Source of the DNA: Bdellovibrionales bacterium
Lineage (GTDB): Bacteria > Bdellovibrionota > Bdellovibrionia > Bdellovibrionales > UBA1609
Reading direction: 5' to 3'
Length of the DNA stretch: 64,000 bases
Assembly: GCA_019637855.1 (NCBI GenBank)
Contig: JAHBUX010000001.1
Location: 705,337 to 769,336, forward strand
Shown: in pieces, positions 25,238 to 33,855 of the stretch
Layout of the letters: each line of letters begins with the position of its first letter
How positions within the stretch are numbered: the stretch's first letter is position 1
The notes under the pieces: model-generated
Seen by the model: only the letters and a program-made list of their open reading frames with translations
What the model was told of the DNA's origin: nothing
Database searches by the model: none
Made by a program: the position numbers and the translations under genes

Positions 25238-25945
25238 CTTCAACTTCCTGATGTTCTGCTGCAGGACTGCTTCCAACACCTGAATTTCGTGTTGCGTGGG
25301 CAGGTTTTGCAAAAACAAACGGCGTAGCGTGAGAAATGCGCTAGCGCGACGGGCATTCACGTCAAAACCCATGGCGGTAAGCCACTCTTTGATCAACTCA
25401 TCGGGAAAGTACAGCGGCTGCACGGCCGGTGCATTTTCGTCCGTGACTTGAGCAGGAAGTTCCGTTGGCGGGAATTGGTCGCGAACCACATAAAGAGCCA
25501 AGAGCACGGCCTGTGCGAGATTCAAACTGCCGAACTCGCCGTACACCGGCAGATGGCAGGCAAAGTTCACATGCGCCAGATCGCTGCTATCGAGCCCATC
25601 GGACTCGGGCCCAAAGATCAGATAAAGATTTTTGAAGCTTTGTGGATCGACGGCCGACAATTGCTCTTTAAGAGGCAGCACTTTGCGGTTGCCGCCGCCG
25701 CGGCGGGTGAGAGCGATACGTAAACCATCACCTTCGCTGGCGTAAAATTCAGCCCAACTGGCGTAAACGGTCATGGTGCGCAGCTGATCTTGTGCTCCCG
25801 CCGCCAACTGCCGGGCCTTCGAATTGATCTCGCAGCGTGGATCGATCAGAATCAGGCGCCCGCCGCCCATATTGGCCACGGCTCGCGCGGCTGCGCCAAT
25901 ATTGCCGGAGGTTTCCGAACGCACTAAGATAGTGTGAATGTTCAT
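25181..25945 (-). CDS. trmJ: TrmJ-type tRNA/rRNA 2'-O-methyltransferase (SpoU/TrmH family)
   Basis: A 254-residue SPOUT methyltransferase. Motif 1 is N-I-G-A-A-A-R-A-V (about 15-23) with the catalytic-type Asn and Arg; motif 2 is I-F-G-P-E-S-D-G-L (about 117-125); motif 3 S-L-N-L-A-Q-A-V closes the trefoil knot. The domain order and length fit TrmJ, which methylates position 32 of the tRNA anticodon loop; other SpoU targets cannot be excluded. The start shares ATGA with the end of the aromatic hydroxylase gene. Its 3' end overlaps the convergent receiver-PATAN gene by 57 bases. Confidence 0.88.
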   Translation of the reverse strand: MNIHTILVRSETSGNIGAAARAVANMGGGRLILIDPRCEINSKARQLAAGAQDQLRTMTVYASWAEFYASEGDGLRIALTRRGGGNRKVLPLKEQLSAVDPQSFKNLYLIFGPESDGLDSSDLAHVNFACHLPVYGEFGSLNLAQAVLLALYVVRDQFPPTELPAQVTDENAPAVQPLYFPDELIKEWLTAMGFDVNARRASAFLTLRRLFLQNLPTQHEIQVLEAVLQQNIRKLKSLGFGTKELTDHGRDIPV

Positions 25946-27696
25946 AGCCGCCGCTCAGCCAGTTCCACACCGTCGGCGACGGATTGGCGGGTGGTCTCCG
26001 ATGCGAAATGGTCGGGATTTAAACGCGTTCGCAGCTCTGTGCGTTCGGAGTCGGGAAGTCCCAACGTGTAGCTGAGCTCTAAGAGTTCCACGCCTGGAAG
26101 CCATTCTTCGGTCGACGTGCTCATAAAATCTTTAACGAGCTTGCGGAATTCGGTGACACTGCCGGCACCAGGCTTGTTGCGCTCCCGCAGATTGCGTAAA
26201 TCCTGAAACATCGCGTGGCGTTTCCGTTCTGCAGATGGGAAAGTTTTTGCCGGAACCAAGCGTGCCGCAAAATCTTCGTTCGCTTGCCCGTAGTGCGAGC
26301 GGTCAGCTGGGCCACCAAACACCGATTCCACTTCCGCGCCCACAGCCATATCGTATTCGCCCCAGGCGGGGTCAAAAAGCAGCTTAGAGCCCAGGGTCAC
26401 TTTGCAGTCGCGCCAAGTGATCAGCAAAAGAGTTCGGCCTTTGTACAGCCAGTCCTTTACATAGCCCTCAACCACCACGCCGGATTGAAACTGCAAGCGC
26501 GCCTTCTCTCCTCGGCGAATCCCCAGACGATCCAAATCCAGTGTGGTCATCAGATAGGGACTGCTCTCTTCGCCGGCAAGCAATCCCAGCGGGCAGGAAA
26601 ATCCGTGCGGATGGCGGGCGGTGCCGTGCCCGTCCAACTGCTCGTACTCGAAGGAGAGCTGCGAAGGCCCATCGAATTGGAGATAAGCGGGAAGACCATC
26701 CGCAGTAAGGACAAAGCTCTTCAACACTCCAGAGACTTGAAGCCCCGAATCCAATTGCGCCGTATTGACGGTGGCCGCTTCGCGCGCACGCGCGAGGCCG
26801 AAGACACCCCCACGGCGATAGGCCAACTGAACCGCCAGTTGCTCAAGGACTTCACCGAGATGGGCGAAGCTATCTGTAACAAAGAGTTGAGGCTGCGGTT
26901 CGGTGATATCGTAAGTGAAATTCACGCAATCGACGGTCAGCGGAATTTTTTTAACCTTAGGATCCAGACATTCGCGCGATTCGCCCACGGAGGACAGCAA
27001 GCCTGCACCGAAAATGCGCGGTTGCTTGATATCGCCAATAAGGCCGTACTCCGCCGTCCACCAGTTCATGCGTGACAACAAGGCGGCTTCGGAAACCCCA
27101 CGCATGCTGGCGTTGATCTCATTCAAACGCTTTTCGGCGCGTGTGATCTCTTCGACACTTGAACGTGGATCCTCTTTGATATCGCTCAGAATACGAATAG
27201 CTTCGTATTGATCCATGTCTTCTTTGCTGATGATCGAGTGGCGCGCCACTTCCCCGTACTGGCGCAGATAAGTGGCGTATTCCGGATGTACCAAAATCGG
27301 TGCGTGACCGGCGGCTTCATGAACAATATCGGGGGCCGGAGTGTATTGCAGATGCGCGAGAGTGCGCATGTCACTCGCAATAGGCAACACACCGATAGCT
27401 TGAAATTCCATAAAGGCGGCGGGAGGAATAAAGCCGCTGACGGGGACCGCACCCCAGCCAAATCGTTCGAGGTGTTGATCGATGCTTTCAATGTTCGGAA
27501 TACGATCGACGCTAATGCCGGTCTTCTCTAAACCGCTCAGGTAACTTTCATGCGCATGCTTAGTCAGAAAGCTTTTCAGCTGCCGCATGATATAGCGCCA
27601 TACCGCTTGGTCTTCGGGAGTGTAGCGCGCGTAGTTCTGATCCACGATGTACTTACGCAGGTGGATCGGCACTTTGGCGTGCGTACTCTCGGTCAT
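25942..27696 (-). CDS. Aromatic amino acid (phenylalanine) hydroxylase with long C-terminal extension
   Basis: A 584-residue tetrahydropterin-dependent hydroxylase, most likely making tyrosine from phenylalanine. The catalytic domain is in the first about 310 residues: iron ligands H126 and H131 (V-H-E-A-A-G-H-A-P) and the Glu in W-T-A-E-Y-G-L-I-G. Typical bacterial PhhA proteins have 260-300 residues; here about 270 more follow, including beta-rich parts (V-V-V-E-G-Y-V-K-D-W-L-Y-K-G-R-T-L) and a helical end. I do not recognise that extension. The start at 27696 shares ATGA with the hldD stop. It would feed the HPPD/HmgA route 10 kb away. No pterin-recycling dehydratase is adjacent. Confidence 0.88.
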   Translation of the reverse strand: MTESTHAKVPIHLRKYIVDQNYARYTPEDQAVWRYIMRQLKSFLTKHAHESYLSGLEKTGISVDRIPNIESIDQHLERFGWGAVPVSGFIPPAAFMEFQAIGVLPIASDMRTLAHLQYTPAPDIVHEAAGHAPILVHPEYATYLRQYGEVARHSIISKEDMDQYEAIRILSDIKEDPRSSVEEITRAEKRLNEINASMRGVSEAALLSRMNWWTAEYGLIGDIKQPRIFGAGLLSSVGESRECLDPKVKKIPLTVDCVNFTYDITEPQPQLFVTDSFAHLGEVLEQLAVQLAYRRGGVFGLARAREAATVNTAQLDSGLQVSGVLKSFVLTADGLPAYLQFDGPSQLSFEYEQLDGHGTARHPHGFSCPLGLLAGEESSPYLMTTLDLDRLGIRRGEKARLQFQSGVVVEGYVKDWLYKGRTLLLITWRDCKVTLGSKLLFDPAWGEYDMAVGAEVESVFGGPADRSHYGQANEDFAARLVPAKTFPSAERKRHAMFQDLRNLRERNKPGAGSVTEFRKLVKDFMSTSTEEWLPGVELLELSYTLGLPDSERTELRTRLNPDHFASETTRQSVADGVELAERRL

Positions 27697-28661
27697 AGGT
27701 AGGGGTCTTTCTGCGCCAGGTGCTGAGTGACGTAGTCTGTGATGCCTTTGTCGAGAGGCCATTGTGGAGAAGAGAGTTTTTGCGCCAGCAGGCGGTCCAT
27801 CTTGGCTTCGGTAAAATACTGGTATTGGTCGCGGATATTGGCCGGCACTTCGATCCAATCGATATTCAGTGCCTGGCCCATGCTGGCAAAAGTCGCGCGG
27901 GCTAAATCCAGCCAGCTGCGAGCTTTGCCGTAACCCATATTGTATATACCTGACTGCACGGATGGAGTGCTCATCATCTCGCGCATCCAGCGCGTGATGT
28001 CTTTGACATAAACGAAGTCGCGCAGCTGCTCACCATCTTTATACAAAGGATTGTACGATTTAAACAATTTCAAGCGGCCAGTGGCTTGAATCTGATTGTA
28101 GGCCTTGAAAGCCACGCTGCTCATATCACCTTTGTGATACTCGTTCGGTCCATACACGTTGAAGAAACGTAAGCCATACCAGCGCGGCGGTGTATTCTTT
28201 TGTGCCAAGGCCCAGATATCAAACTTCAATTTGGACCAGCCGTACAGGTTCAACGGCGTGAACTCCGCTGGCGAGGTGGCATCGTCAAACCCCTTTTTTC
28301 CATCGCCGTAGGTGGCGCCGCTGGAGGCATAGATCAAAGGTTTCTTGTGACGGGCGCAGAAGTCCCAAACTTTCTGTGAATACTCCACGTTGTTGCGCTG
28401 AAGATAGGCTTCGTCGGTCTCGGTGGTGGAGGAGCAGGCGCCCATATGGTAGACGCCTTTGATCTCGGCCGCGTGTCTTTCCATAAAAAGAAAGAGCGCA
28501 TCGGCTTTAACGAACTCGCGGTATTTGCGCTTTTTCAACAAAGCGCCGCGCTCACCGGGTGGGACGTGATCACAGATCACAATATCGGTTTCACCCTGTT
28601 CATTCAGCTCCCAAACAAGAGCGCTGCCTATAAAGCCCGTCGCACCGGTGACAATCCACAT
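27693..28661 (-). CDS. hldD: ADP-L-glycero-D-manno-heptose 6-epimerase
   Basis: HldD (RfaD) epimerises ADP-heptose for the LPS inner core. The 322-residue extended SDR protein has T-G-A-T-G-F-I-G-S (about 5-13) for NADP, the family-typical H-M-G-A-C-S-S-T-T-E (about 72-81) and a Y-G-W-S-K catalytic Tyr/Lys pair. R-F-F-N-V-Y-G-P-N-E-Y-H-K-G and K-D-I-T-R-W also fit. Its presence shows the cell makes heptose-containing LPS. It lies alone with the hydroxylase and trmJ downstream; hldE and other core genes are not here. Confidence 0.94.
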   Translation of the reverse strand: MWIVTGATGFIGSALVWELNEQGETDIVICDHVPPGERGALLKKRKYREFVKADALFLFMERHAAEIKGVYHMGACSSTTETDEAYLQRNNVEYSQKVWDFCARHKKPLIYASSGATYGDGKKGFDDATSPAEFTPLNLYGWSKLKFDIWALAQKNTPPRWYGLRFFNVYGPNEYHKGDMSSVAFKAYNQIQATGRLKLFKSYNPLYKDGEQLRDFVYVKDITRWMREMMSTPSVQSGIYNMGYGKARSWLDLARATFASMGQALNIDWIEVPANIRDQYQYFTEAKMDRLLAQKLSSPQWPLDKGITDYVTQHLAQKDPYL

Positions 28662-28726
28662 AGCCCTTGAAAATAAGGGTTTTGCGGGCCGACAACAAGG
28701 CCAAAATAGGCGTCTTTAAAGGAAAA

Positions 28727-30562
28727 TCAGATGTCTTCGCGATAGCCGTGAACGACGGAGAGGAATGAACGCACCAGCGGCTTCATTGACAGAGATTCGC
28801 CCGTGCCCACGCCTTGAAAGTCGGGATTGAGCGTTTGCGCCGCCGTCAGCTCTTCAATAGCCGCTTGAATTTCCGCGTCGGAAAGTCCGCGTCGGCGATA
28901 GCGCAAGATCTCGTCGACGATATGAATCAACGCATTGCCCGTGATCCGGCTATCGTGATTGATGCGGGCTGAGCGCGAGTGCAACGACCTGACGGTCTTC
29001 TCCCAAGTCACCGGCCCGCTTACGCGACGGACCACTTTCAAGTAGAGATTTTGCCATTGCGCGATCTTCTGACGCAGGCGCCGTGTCAGTTTGCGGTCTT
29101 TGCGCGCCGCTTGCGACGAGAGAATCCAATCAAAAAACTCTTCCGCTTCCACCGGAATGACACCGTCCATCGGCAAGCCATCCAGGTACTCAGCCATGCT
29201 CGAAAGTGCGACGCGCATATTGAAGATCGCAGGGCGATGAACGCCATCGGCCACTTTGCGCAACTTGCGATAGGTCTTTATGCGCTCGAACTCGGAGTGC
29301 GCGTTGTACAAAGCCTGCACGTCACGACGATGTTTGTGCATCAAGATTCGGCGCAGAGGCTCGGCAAAGCCGACCTGGTAGAGGAAGCGTTCCAGGCAGA
29401 ACGTATCGAAGTGACGATCAAACGCTTTGAGGTGCGCACTCTTCGAATATTGCTTCCATGTTTTTTTCACGCCGGTTTGCGCGTAGTCCACCAATTGCAC
29501 GAAGGTTTGCACCATGTCGCGTGCCTTCAAACGCTGCTCATTCAAATTGGTCGAAAAACGCTCGACATCGTCATAGCGATATTGATCGTGGCGCAGGCCG
29601 AACTGGCGGACGCTACCGTAGTCAATGATGCCGGCGTCAGCCAACACATTGTCGCCGTCCCAATCCAACCACGCGAATATGTAATCGCGTTCCAGCAAAG
29701 CGGCAAAACGCGCGAACGAACGCGTCACTTCTTCTAATAGGTGAGTGTAACGATCTTTGTCGTCGGGGCGGATCGGCCACACCTTATTGGTGAACTGGCG
29801 ATCGATCAGATAGTCCAAAGAGCGTTTCAACGGTTCAATCTTACCTTGCTTCAAATACAAGAACAGGTGAGCGGGGCGAATCAGATTAGGAGCCGCGCGA
29901 ACGCCGATACCAACACCTTTTCCCAGATCGATGATGGCCAACACGCGCTCGGTCGGTATGCCGTTGCGGTGAAACACTTCCGCCAGAATCGCCGCTCCAA
30001 AGAGCTCATCGATTTCGGCCATTCCGCAACCATAGCCATGATCGGTATTGCCGGACTTCAAAGGTTGACCGGCTTCCACGGCTCCGGGTGCTAAAGCGGT
30101 GACGCCAGTTCCGCGGCTGGAGATATCCCAGAAGCGACCTTTGTTGAAGACGATGCCGTTCCAAATACAGCGGCCGTCCCCACTTGTGCGACCAGTTTTG
30201 TCCGAGTGCTGCAACTGCAAATAGCGCGTGGCCATGTATTTGTTGGGCTTGATGGAAGAGCGCGCGAAGCGGGCGCCATTCTGCACGTCGTATTCATTGA
30301 TGATGCGCACGCAGAAAGTTTCCAAAACTTTTTCGCTCAGCTTTTTGTTCATGCGATTGGGGTGTGATTTGGCAATTAGTCCCATGTCTTTAGCGAGATC
30401 GAAATTGAAGTAGGAAACTTTACCGCCGGAAAGCTGGCGTACGGGGTATAGAATAGAGCCTTCGGGAACCTTCTCGGCCCATGGATGTAGGCCGTTCATC
30501 TGTTCGAACGCGCCGTACTCTTCTTCACTTGTTAACTTACGGAAACTCTTAACAGCTTTCAT
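28727..30562 (-). CDS. Divergent SelO/YdiU-like pseudokinase (possible protein AMPylase)
   Basis: A 611-residue protein. I aligned it by eye to SelO: S-G-D-G-R (about 127), W-D-I-S-S-R-G-T-G where SelO has L-K-G-A-G, an E-containing helix before G-I-P-T-E-R-V-L-A-I-I (SelO G-I-P-T-T-R-A-L), G-V-R-A-A-P-N-L-I-R for M-R-V-A-P-S-H-L-R, W-D-G-D-N-V-L for N-T-D-N-M, and I-I-D-Y-G for L-D-Y-G. The order matches throughout, so SelO kinship is probable. SelO attaches AMP to redox proteins. Here the ATP-contacting Lys appears replaced by Arg, and the protein is about 130 residues longer than E. coli YdiU. It follows a peroxiredoxin and an ATP-grasp-like gene on the same strand. Activity is uncertain. 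Confidence 0.6.
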   Translation of the reverse strand: MKAVKSFRKLTSEEEYGAFEQMNGLHPWAEKVPEGSILYPVRQLSGGKVSYFNFDLAKDMGLIAKSHPNRMNKKLSEKVLETFCVRIINEYDVQNGARFARSSIKPNKYMATRYLQLQHSDKTGRTSGDGRCIWNGIVFNKGRFWDISSRGTGVTALAPGAVEAGQPLKSGNTDHGYGCGMAEIDELFGAAILAEVFHRNGIPTERVLAIIDLGKGVGIGVRAAPNLIRPAHLFLYLKQGKIEPLKRSLDYLIDRQFTNKVWPIRPDDKDRYTHLLEEVTRSFARFAALLERDYIFAWLDWDGDNVLADAGIIDYGSVRQFGLRHDQYRYDDVERFSTNLNEQRLKARDMVQTFVQLVDYAQTGVKKTWKQYSKSAHLKAFDRHFDTFCLERFLYQVGFAEPLRRILMHKHRRDVQALYNAHSEFERIKTYRKLRKVADGVHRPAIFNMRVALSSMAEYLDGLPMDGVIPVEAEEFFDWILSSQAARKDRKLTRRLRQKIAQWQNLYLKVVRRVSGPVTWEKTVRSLHSRSARINHDSRITGNALIHIVDEILRYRRRGLSDAEIQAAIEELTAAQTLNPDFQGVGTGESLSMKPLVRSFLSVVHGYREDI

Positions 30563-30617
30563 AACCAGCTCAATTCTTTATCGGCCGGTTCGCTCTCGAG
30601 GTTTAGCTTTTGAGACA

Positions 30618-31808
30618 CTAGAACTGGACGGAAGTAAAGCCGCCCATGGGAGATGAGAAGTTAGTGACTTGCCCTTGATAGATGCGCGCACAGACCAGCT
30701 GAATGCGATCTTGATAGACATAGAAACGAACGTCAAATTTCCAGTTATTTAGCACACTTCGCTCGTCGTCGGTGGGCACCTTCTGAGCCGGCTGAAAGCG
30801 CTGGATAAGGATGTCATCGGCCATTAAACGCTCGAACACTTTGCGCGACACACTTTCGCCGCGATAGACGGATTTTCCGCCATAGGAACGCTTGGGCTTG
30901 AAAAACAATCCGCGACGTTGAGCCCAGATCTCGTCCACCGAGCCGAAGGCGGACTTCTCGAAAGTGGGAATCAGGATGCGCAAGATGGCCTCTTTGTCCT
31001 GTTCTGAGGCGCCCGCCTTTTCGAGAAAACCGGGCTCCGTGAGTTGCACCAGGCGTTGTTTGTCGGCCAAACGCCAATATTCTTTCGGATTGGGAGAGAC
31101 ACTGACGCCACCCAAGGCATAGGCCTCACGCAAAGCTTGATGCTGAGATTCTTCTAAATAAAAATCAGTGAGACGGTTGTAGACCAGATTGACCGGCATG
31201 CCGCCTGCGGTTTTCAACTGTCCGCCATCGAGTACAAAATCTTTGCCGTCGCAAAATTCAGCCTGCCAACCCAGTCCCCGGAACCAATCCCGGTACATCA
31301 GAAACTCAAGATACATTTTCTGACCGACGATATCGTCGTCCGTGATGGCGACTTGGGGTGGAGAGCTCAAGCCCGAAAGGCGCAACTCATTTTCAAAACT
31401 CGCGCGTAGGTCTTGCAGCGGTTGATAGCGATCCAGAGGGATCTGTTTGTGCACCATCTCCATCAAAGAAGACAGCATAAAGCCCGAAGCGTTGGTGTTG
31501 ATCTCGACTAAGAAGCACTCGCCGGCTTCATTGGTGTGAAAATCATAGGCCATCAAGACCGAATCATTTCTGATCGGCAGGCCCGCCATTCCGGCTTCGT
31601 CTTCCAATAAAGACTGGTAGGCCGGTTGGCGCGAAACGCGGAACAAGGCCTCGATCGCAGCTTGAGCATGGTTATACACGCTCTTCGGCAAACGCAACTC
31701 GAGCGGTGAAATCAAATGATCCCAAGCCACTTCGGGCAATTCGCTTAAGCCCGCAAAGGTTTTGCGGGCCAGCCCATCTAAATTTTTATAGAAATGGTTG
31801 TAAGACAA
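30618..31808 (-). CDS. ATP-grasp-like protein of unknown substrate
   Basis: A 396-residue cytoplasmic protein. Features point to an ATP-grasp fold: an acid-rich segment C-F-L-V-E-I-N-T-N-A-S-G near 103-114, the phosphate-loop-like F-F-K-P-K-R-S-Y-G-G-K-S (about 299-310) and a late F-D-V-R-F-Y-V-Y strand. E-I-N-T-N resembles the Mg-binding E-x-N of ATP-grasp ligases but lies before the glycine loop, as expected for a circularly permuted member. I cannot name the product. The start is a TTG directly after the peroxiredoxin stop, without a clear ribosome site, so translation probably depends on that gene. The SelO-like gene follows after 55 bases. Confidence 0.6.
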   Translation of the reverse strand: MSYNHFYKNLDGLARKTFAGLSELPEVAWDHLISPLELRLPKSVYNHAQAAIEALFRVSRQPAYQSLLEDEAGMAGLPIRNDSVLMAYDFHTNEAGECFLVEINTNASGFMLSSLMEMVHKQIPLDRYQPLQDLRASFENELRLSGLSSPPQVAITDDDIVGQKMYLEFLMYRDWFRGLGWQAEFCDGKDFVLDGGQLKTAGGMPVNLVYNRLTDFYLEESQHQALREAYALGGVSVSPNPKEYWRLADKQRLVQLTEPGFLEKAGASEQDKEAILRILIPTFEKSAFGSVDEIWAQRRGLFFKPKRSYGGKSVYRGESVSRKVFERLMADDILIQRFQPAQKVPTDDERSVLNNWKFDVRFYVYQDRIQLVCARIYQGQVTNFSSPMGGFTSVQF

Positions 31809-32333
31809 TTATTTGGCGGCGACGAACTTCTCGCCTTTTTTCCAACCGGCACCGCACAGTTCGCCGCTCTTCAGACCTTGCACTACGCGCAGGATTTCTT
31901 TGGAGTCGCGTCCCACGTTCAGATTGTGGATGCCCATGTATTGGATACGGCCTTCAGGATCGATCACGAAAGTGCCGCGAGTGGCAATGCCTTTGTCTTC
32001 CAGCAATACGCCGAAATCACGGGCCACACGTTTAGTGACGTCACCCACCAGCGGGTAACCCAAGTTGCCCAGATCATCTTTGATCCAACGACGGTGCGAA
32101 TGCACGCTGTCGACTGAGCAGCCGATCACTTCGGCGCCCTCAGCCTTGAAATCTTTGAGCGAATCACGGAACTGCGTCAGTTCGGTGGGGCAAACGAATG
32201 TGAAATCGAGAGGGTAGAAGAATAAGACCACCCATTTGCCTTTGTAATCGGCCAAGTTGATATCTTTGAAATCACCACCGTCCACTACGGCTTGAGCAAC
32301 AAATTGCGGGGCGGGTTGACCAATCATCGGCAT
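31809..32333 (-). CDS. Typical 2-Cys peroxiredoxin (AhpC/TSA)
   Basis: A 174-residue thiol peroxidase reducing H2O2 and organic peroxides. The peroxidatic cysteine is C48 in D-F-T-F-V-C-P-T-E, and the resolving cysteine C160 in E-L-C-G-A-G-W. The reductant is probably thioredoxin: no ahpF is near, and trxB lies at 56293. The ATG at 32333 has AAGGAG about 8 bases upstream; an in-frame ATG 13 codons earlier lacks one. It heads an apparent operon with the ATP-grasp-like and SelO-like genes, which suggests a redox role for them. Divergent xthA shares the control region 32334-32417. Confidence 0.94.
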   Translation of the reverse strand: MPMIGQPAPQFVAQAVVDGGDFKDINLADYKGKWVVLFFYPLDFTFVCPTELTQFRDSLKDFKAEGAEVIGCSVDSVHSHRRWIKDDLGNLGYPLVGDVTKRVARDFGVLLEDKGIATRGTFVIDPEGRIQYMGIHNLNVGRDSKEILRVVQGLKSGELCGAGWKKGEKFVAAK

Positions 32334-32417
32334 TGTATAACTCCTTTTGGCTAGAAAACTATGAAGTGCCATAGATTCGCTCCGGCATCAAGGTGGAGTG
32401 GAAGAAGGAGTGTGTAA

Positions 32418-33185
32418 GTGAAGATCATCACCTGGAATGTGAATGGCATTCGCTCTGTCGTACAAAAAGGTTTTTACGAGTTTATCGAGCGCGAAAACCC
32501 CGACATCCTCTGCCTGCAAGAGACCAAGGCCCATCCGGATCAGCTCGAAGACGCTCTGAGAGCTCCGCTCGGGTGGAACACGTTCTGGTCAGCCGCCCAA
32601 CGCCCGGGCTACTCCGGAACAGCTACTTGGAGTCGCGAAGCTCCCGCGCAAGTGACACACGGCTTCGGGGTGCCTAGATTTGACGCGGAAGGGCGGTTAG
32701 TGGTCTCACGCTTTAAGGATTTCGTGCTCTATAACTGCTACTTCCCCAATGGCGGAATGGGGCCAGAGCGCCACGAATTCAAACAAGAATTTTTGAAGCG
32801 CTTTGGCCATCACCTGCAGCGGCAAGTGCAAGCGGGCGAGAACGTGATCGTGGTGGGCGACTACAATGTCGCCTACTTGGATATCGACGTTTATGATCCG
32901 AAGGCGCTGGCGAAGGAGACCGGTTTTTTGCCTGAAGAGAGGCAGTGGATGACGTCCTTTCTGGAGGGGGGATTTATCGATGGCTATCGTTATTTTCATC
33001 CGCAGGAGAAGCACCGCTACACCTGGTGGGCTTATTTCCAAAATGCGCGCCCAGGCAATCGTGGTTGGCGTATTGATCATATTTGCGTTTCACGTAGCTT
33101 AGAAAAGAGAATGAAGTCAGTGCAGATCTTGGATCAGCAACAGGGCAGCGATCATTGCCCCGTGGTGATGGAGATAGATATTTGA
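32418..33185 (+). CDS. xthA: Exodeoxyribonuclease III / AP endonuclease
   Basis: XthA cuts DNA at abasic sites and degrades 3' ends in base-excision repair. The 255-residue endonuclease/exonuclease/phosphatase-fold protein begins M-K-I-I-T-W-N-V-N-G and shows C-L-Q-E-T-K (catalytic Glu), V-V-G-D-Y-N-V-A (Asp-Asn), W-R-I-D-H-I-C-V-S and a final G-S-D-H-C-P-V (catalytic Asp-His). It starts with GTG behind AAGGAG. Divergence from the peroxiredoxin gene would suit shared induction by oxidative stress. Its stop overlaps the TTG start of the SH3 protein. Confidence 0.96.
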   Translation: MKIITWNVNGIRSVVQKGFYEFIERENPDILCLQETKAHPDQLEDALRAPLGWNTFWSAAQRPGYSGTATWSREAPAQVTHGFGVPRFDAEGRLVVSRFKDFVLYNCYFPNGGMGPERHEFKQEFLKRFGHHLQRQVQAGENVIVVGDYNVAYLDIDVYDPKALAKETGFLPEERQWMTSFLEGGFIDGYRYFHPQEKHRYTWWAYFQNARPGNRGWRIDHICVSRSLEKRMKSVQILDQQQGSDHCPVVMEIDI

Positions 33186-33640
33186 AGTGGTGGCTAGGGC
33201 TCTTACTTATTCTGTTTTCTTGCCCGCTCTTCGCGCAGCCGATGTGCGCCCGCGGCAATGTCACACTTCGTAAAGGTCCTGGCACTCAGCATGCGGTGAG
33301 TTGGAAGGTCAGCAAGAACATGCCTTTTCTGCGTCTCGAGCGGAAAAAAGGCTGGCTAAAACTGCAGGATTTGGAGGGCGAAGTGCACTGGGCGAGGGCC
33401 TCCGATCTGACTTCGAAAACTCGCTGTGTGGTCGTGAAAACCAATGTGGCTGCCCTTCACAAGGAACCCAGCCAAAACTCGCCGGCCACCGATTTGAAAA
33501 CTTTGGACCGCTATACCCCCCTTAGACGGCTCGACGACAATCGCGAATGGCTGCAGGTCGAAGACGAGGCTGGTCGAAAGGCTTGGATTCATGAATCCCA
33601 GGTCTGGAAACCGGTTGTTGTTAACTCCTTCTCTTTTTAA
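33182..33640 (+). CDS. Exported bacterial SH3-domain protein
   Basis: A 152-residue protein with a signal peptide (K-W-W-L-G-L-L-L-I-L-F-S-C-P-L-F-A-Q, cleavage probably after A-Q or near residue 19) and two SH3b-like repeats: N-V-T-L-R-K-G-P-G-T with G-W-L-K-L-Q (about 25-65), and N-V-A-A-L-H-K-E-P-S with E-W-L-Q-V-E and K-A-W-I-H (about 83-140). Such domains bind peptidoglycan or proteins in the periplasm. The TTG at 33182 overlaps the xthA stop (TTGA) and places the basic residue at the very N-terminus; an upstream TTG at 33155 is possible but would bury the signal. Specific function unknown. Confidence 0.8.
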   Translation: MKWWLGLLLILFSCPLFAQPMCARGNVTLRKGPGTQHAVSWKVSKNMPFLRLERKKGWLKLQDLEGEVHWARASDLTSKTRCVVVKTNVAALHKEPSQNSPATDLKTLDRYTPLRRLDDNREWLQVEDEAGRKAWIHESQVWKPVVVNSFSF

Positions 33641-33779
33641 CTTTACTGTCTCATTTCGATAATTTACAGTGTCCCCGCTAGAACGCTTCGCAGGGATGCT
33701 TTAAACTATTTCCTTCTTCTCGAAGAGGCATTTTTGAAGCGCCGCGCATCCTGATTGTAAGATGGTTTAAGAAAACCTC

Positions 33780-33808
33780 TTGCAAAAGGAACACGGTTAA
33801 TGTGTAAA
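33780..33808 (+). promoter_or_regulatory. Candidate sigma70-type promoter of the DksA-like gene
   Basis: TTGCAA (33780-33785) and TGTAAA (33803-33808) are spaced by 17 bases, a fair match to -35 and -10 boxes. A start near 33815 would leave a leader of about 75 bases. It lies in the 251-base gap before the DksA-like gene; nothing else gene-like is seen in that gap. Confidence 0.35.
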
Positions 33809-33816
33809 TAGTTCAG

Positions 33817-33855
33817 TTCCAAATTGGCACTGCAGGGGAAGCGGCCAATTGGGAA
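33817..33855 (+). promoter_or_regulatory. Leader hairpin upstream of the DksA-like gene
   Basis: TTCCAAATTGGC (33817-33828) pairs with GCCAATTGGGAA (33844-33855) with one mismatch, enclosing a 15-base loop. It lies right after the candidate promoter and about 20 bases before a G-rich ribosome site (GGGGGGGAA). No T-run follows, so it is not a simple terminator. It could be an operator dyad or an RNA stem affecting translation or stability. Confidence 0.45.
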
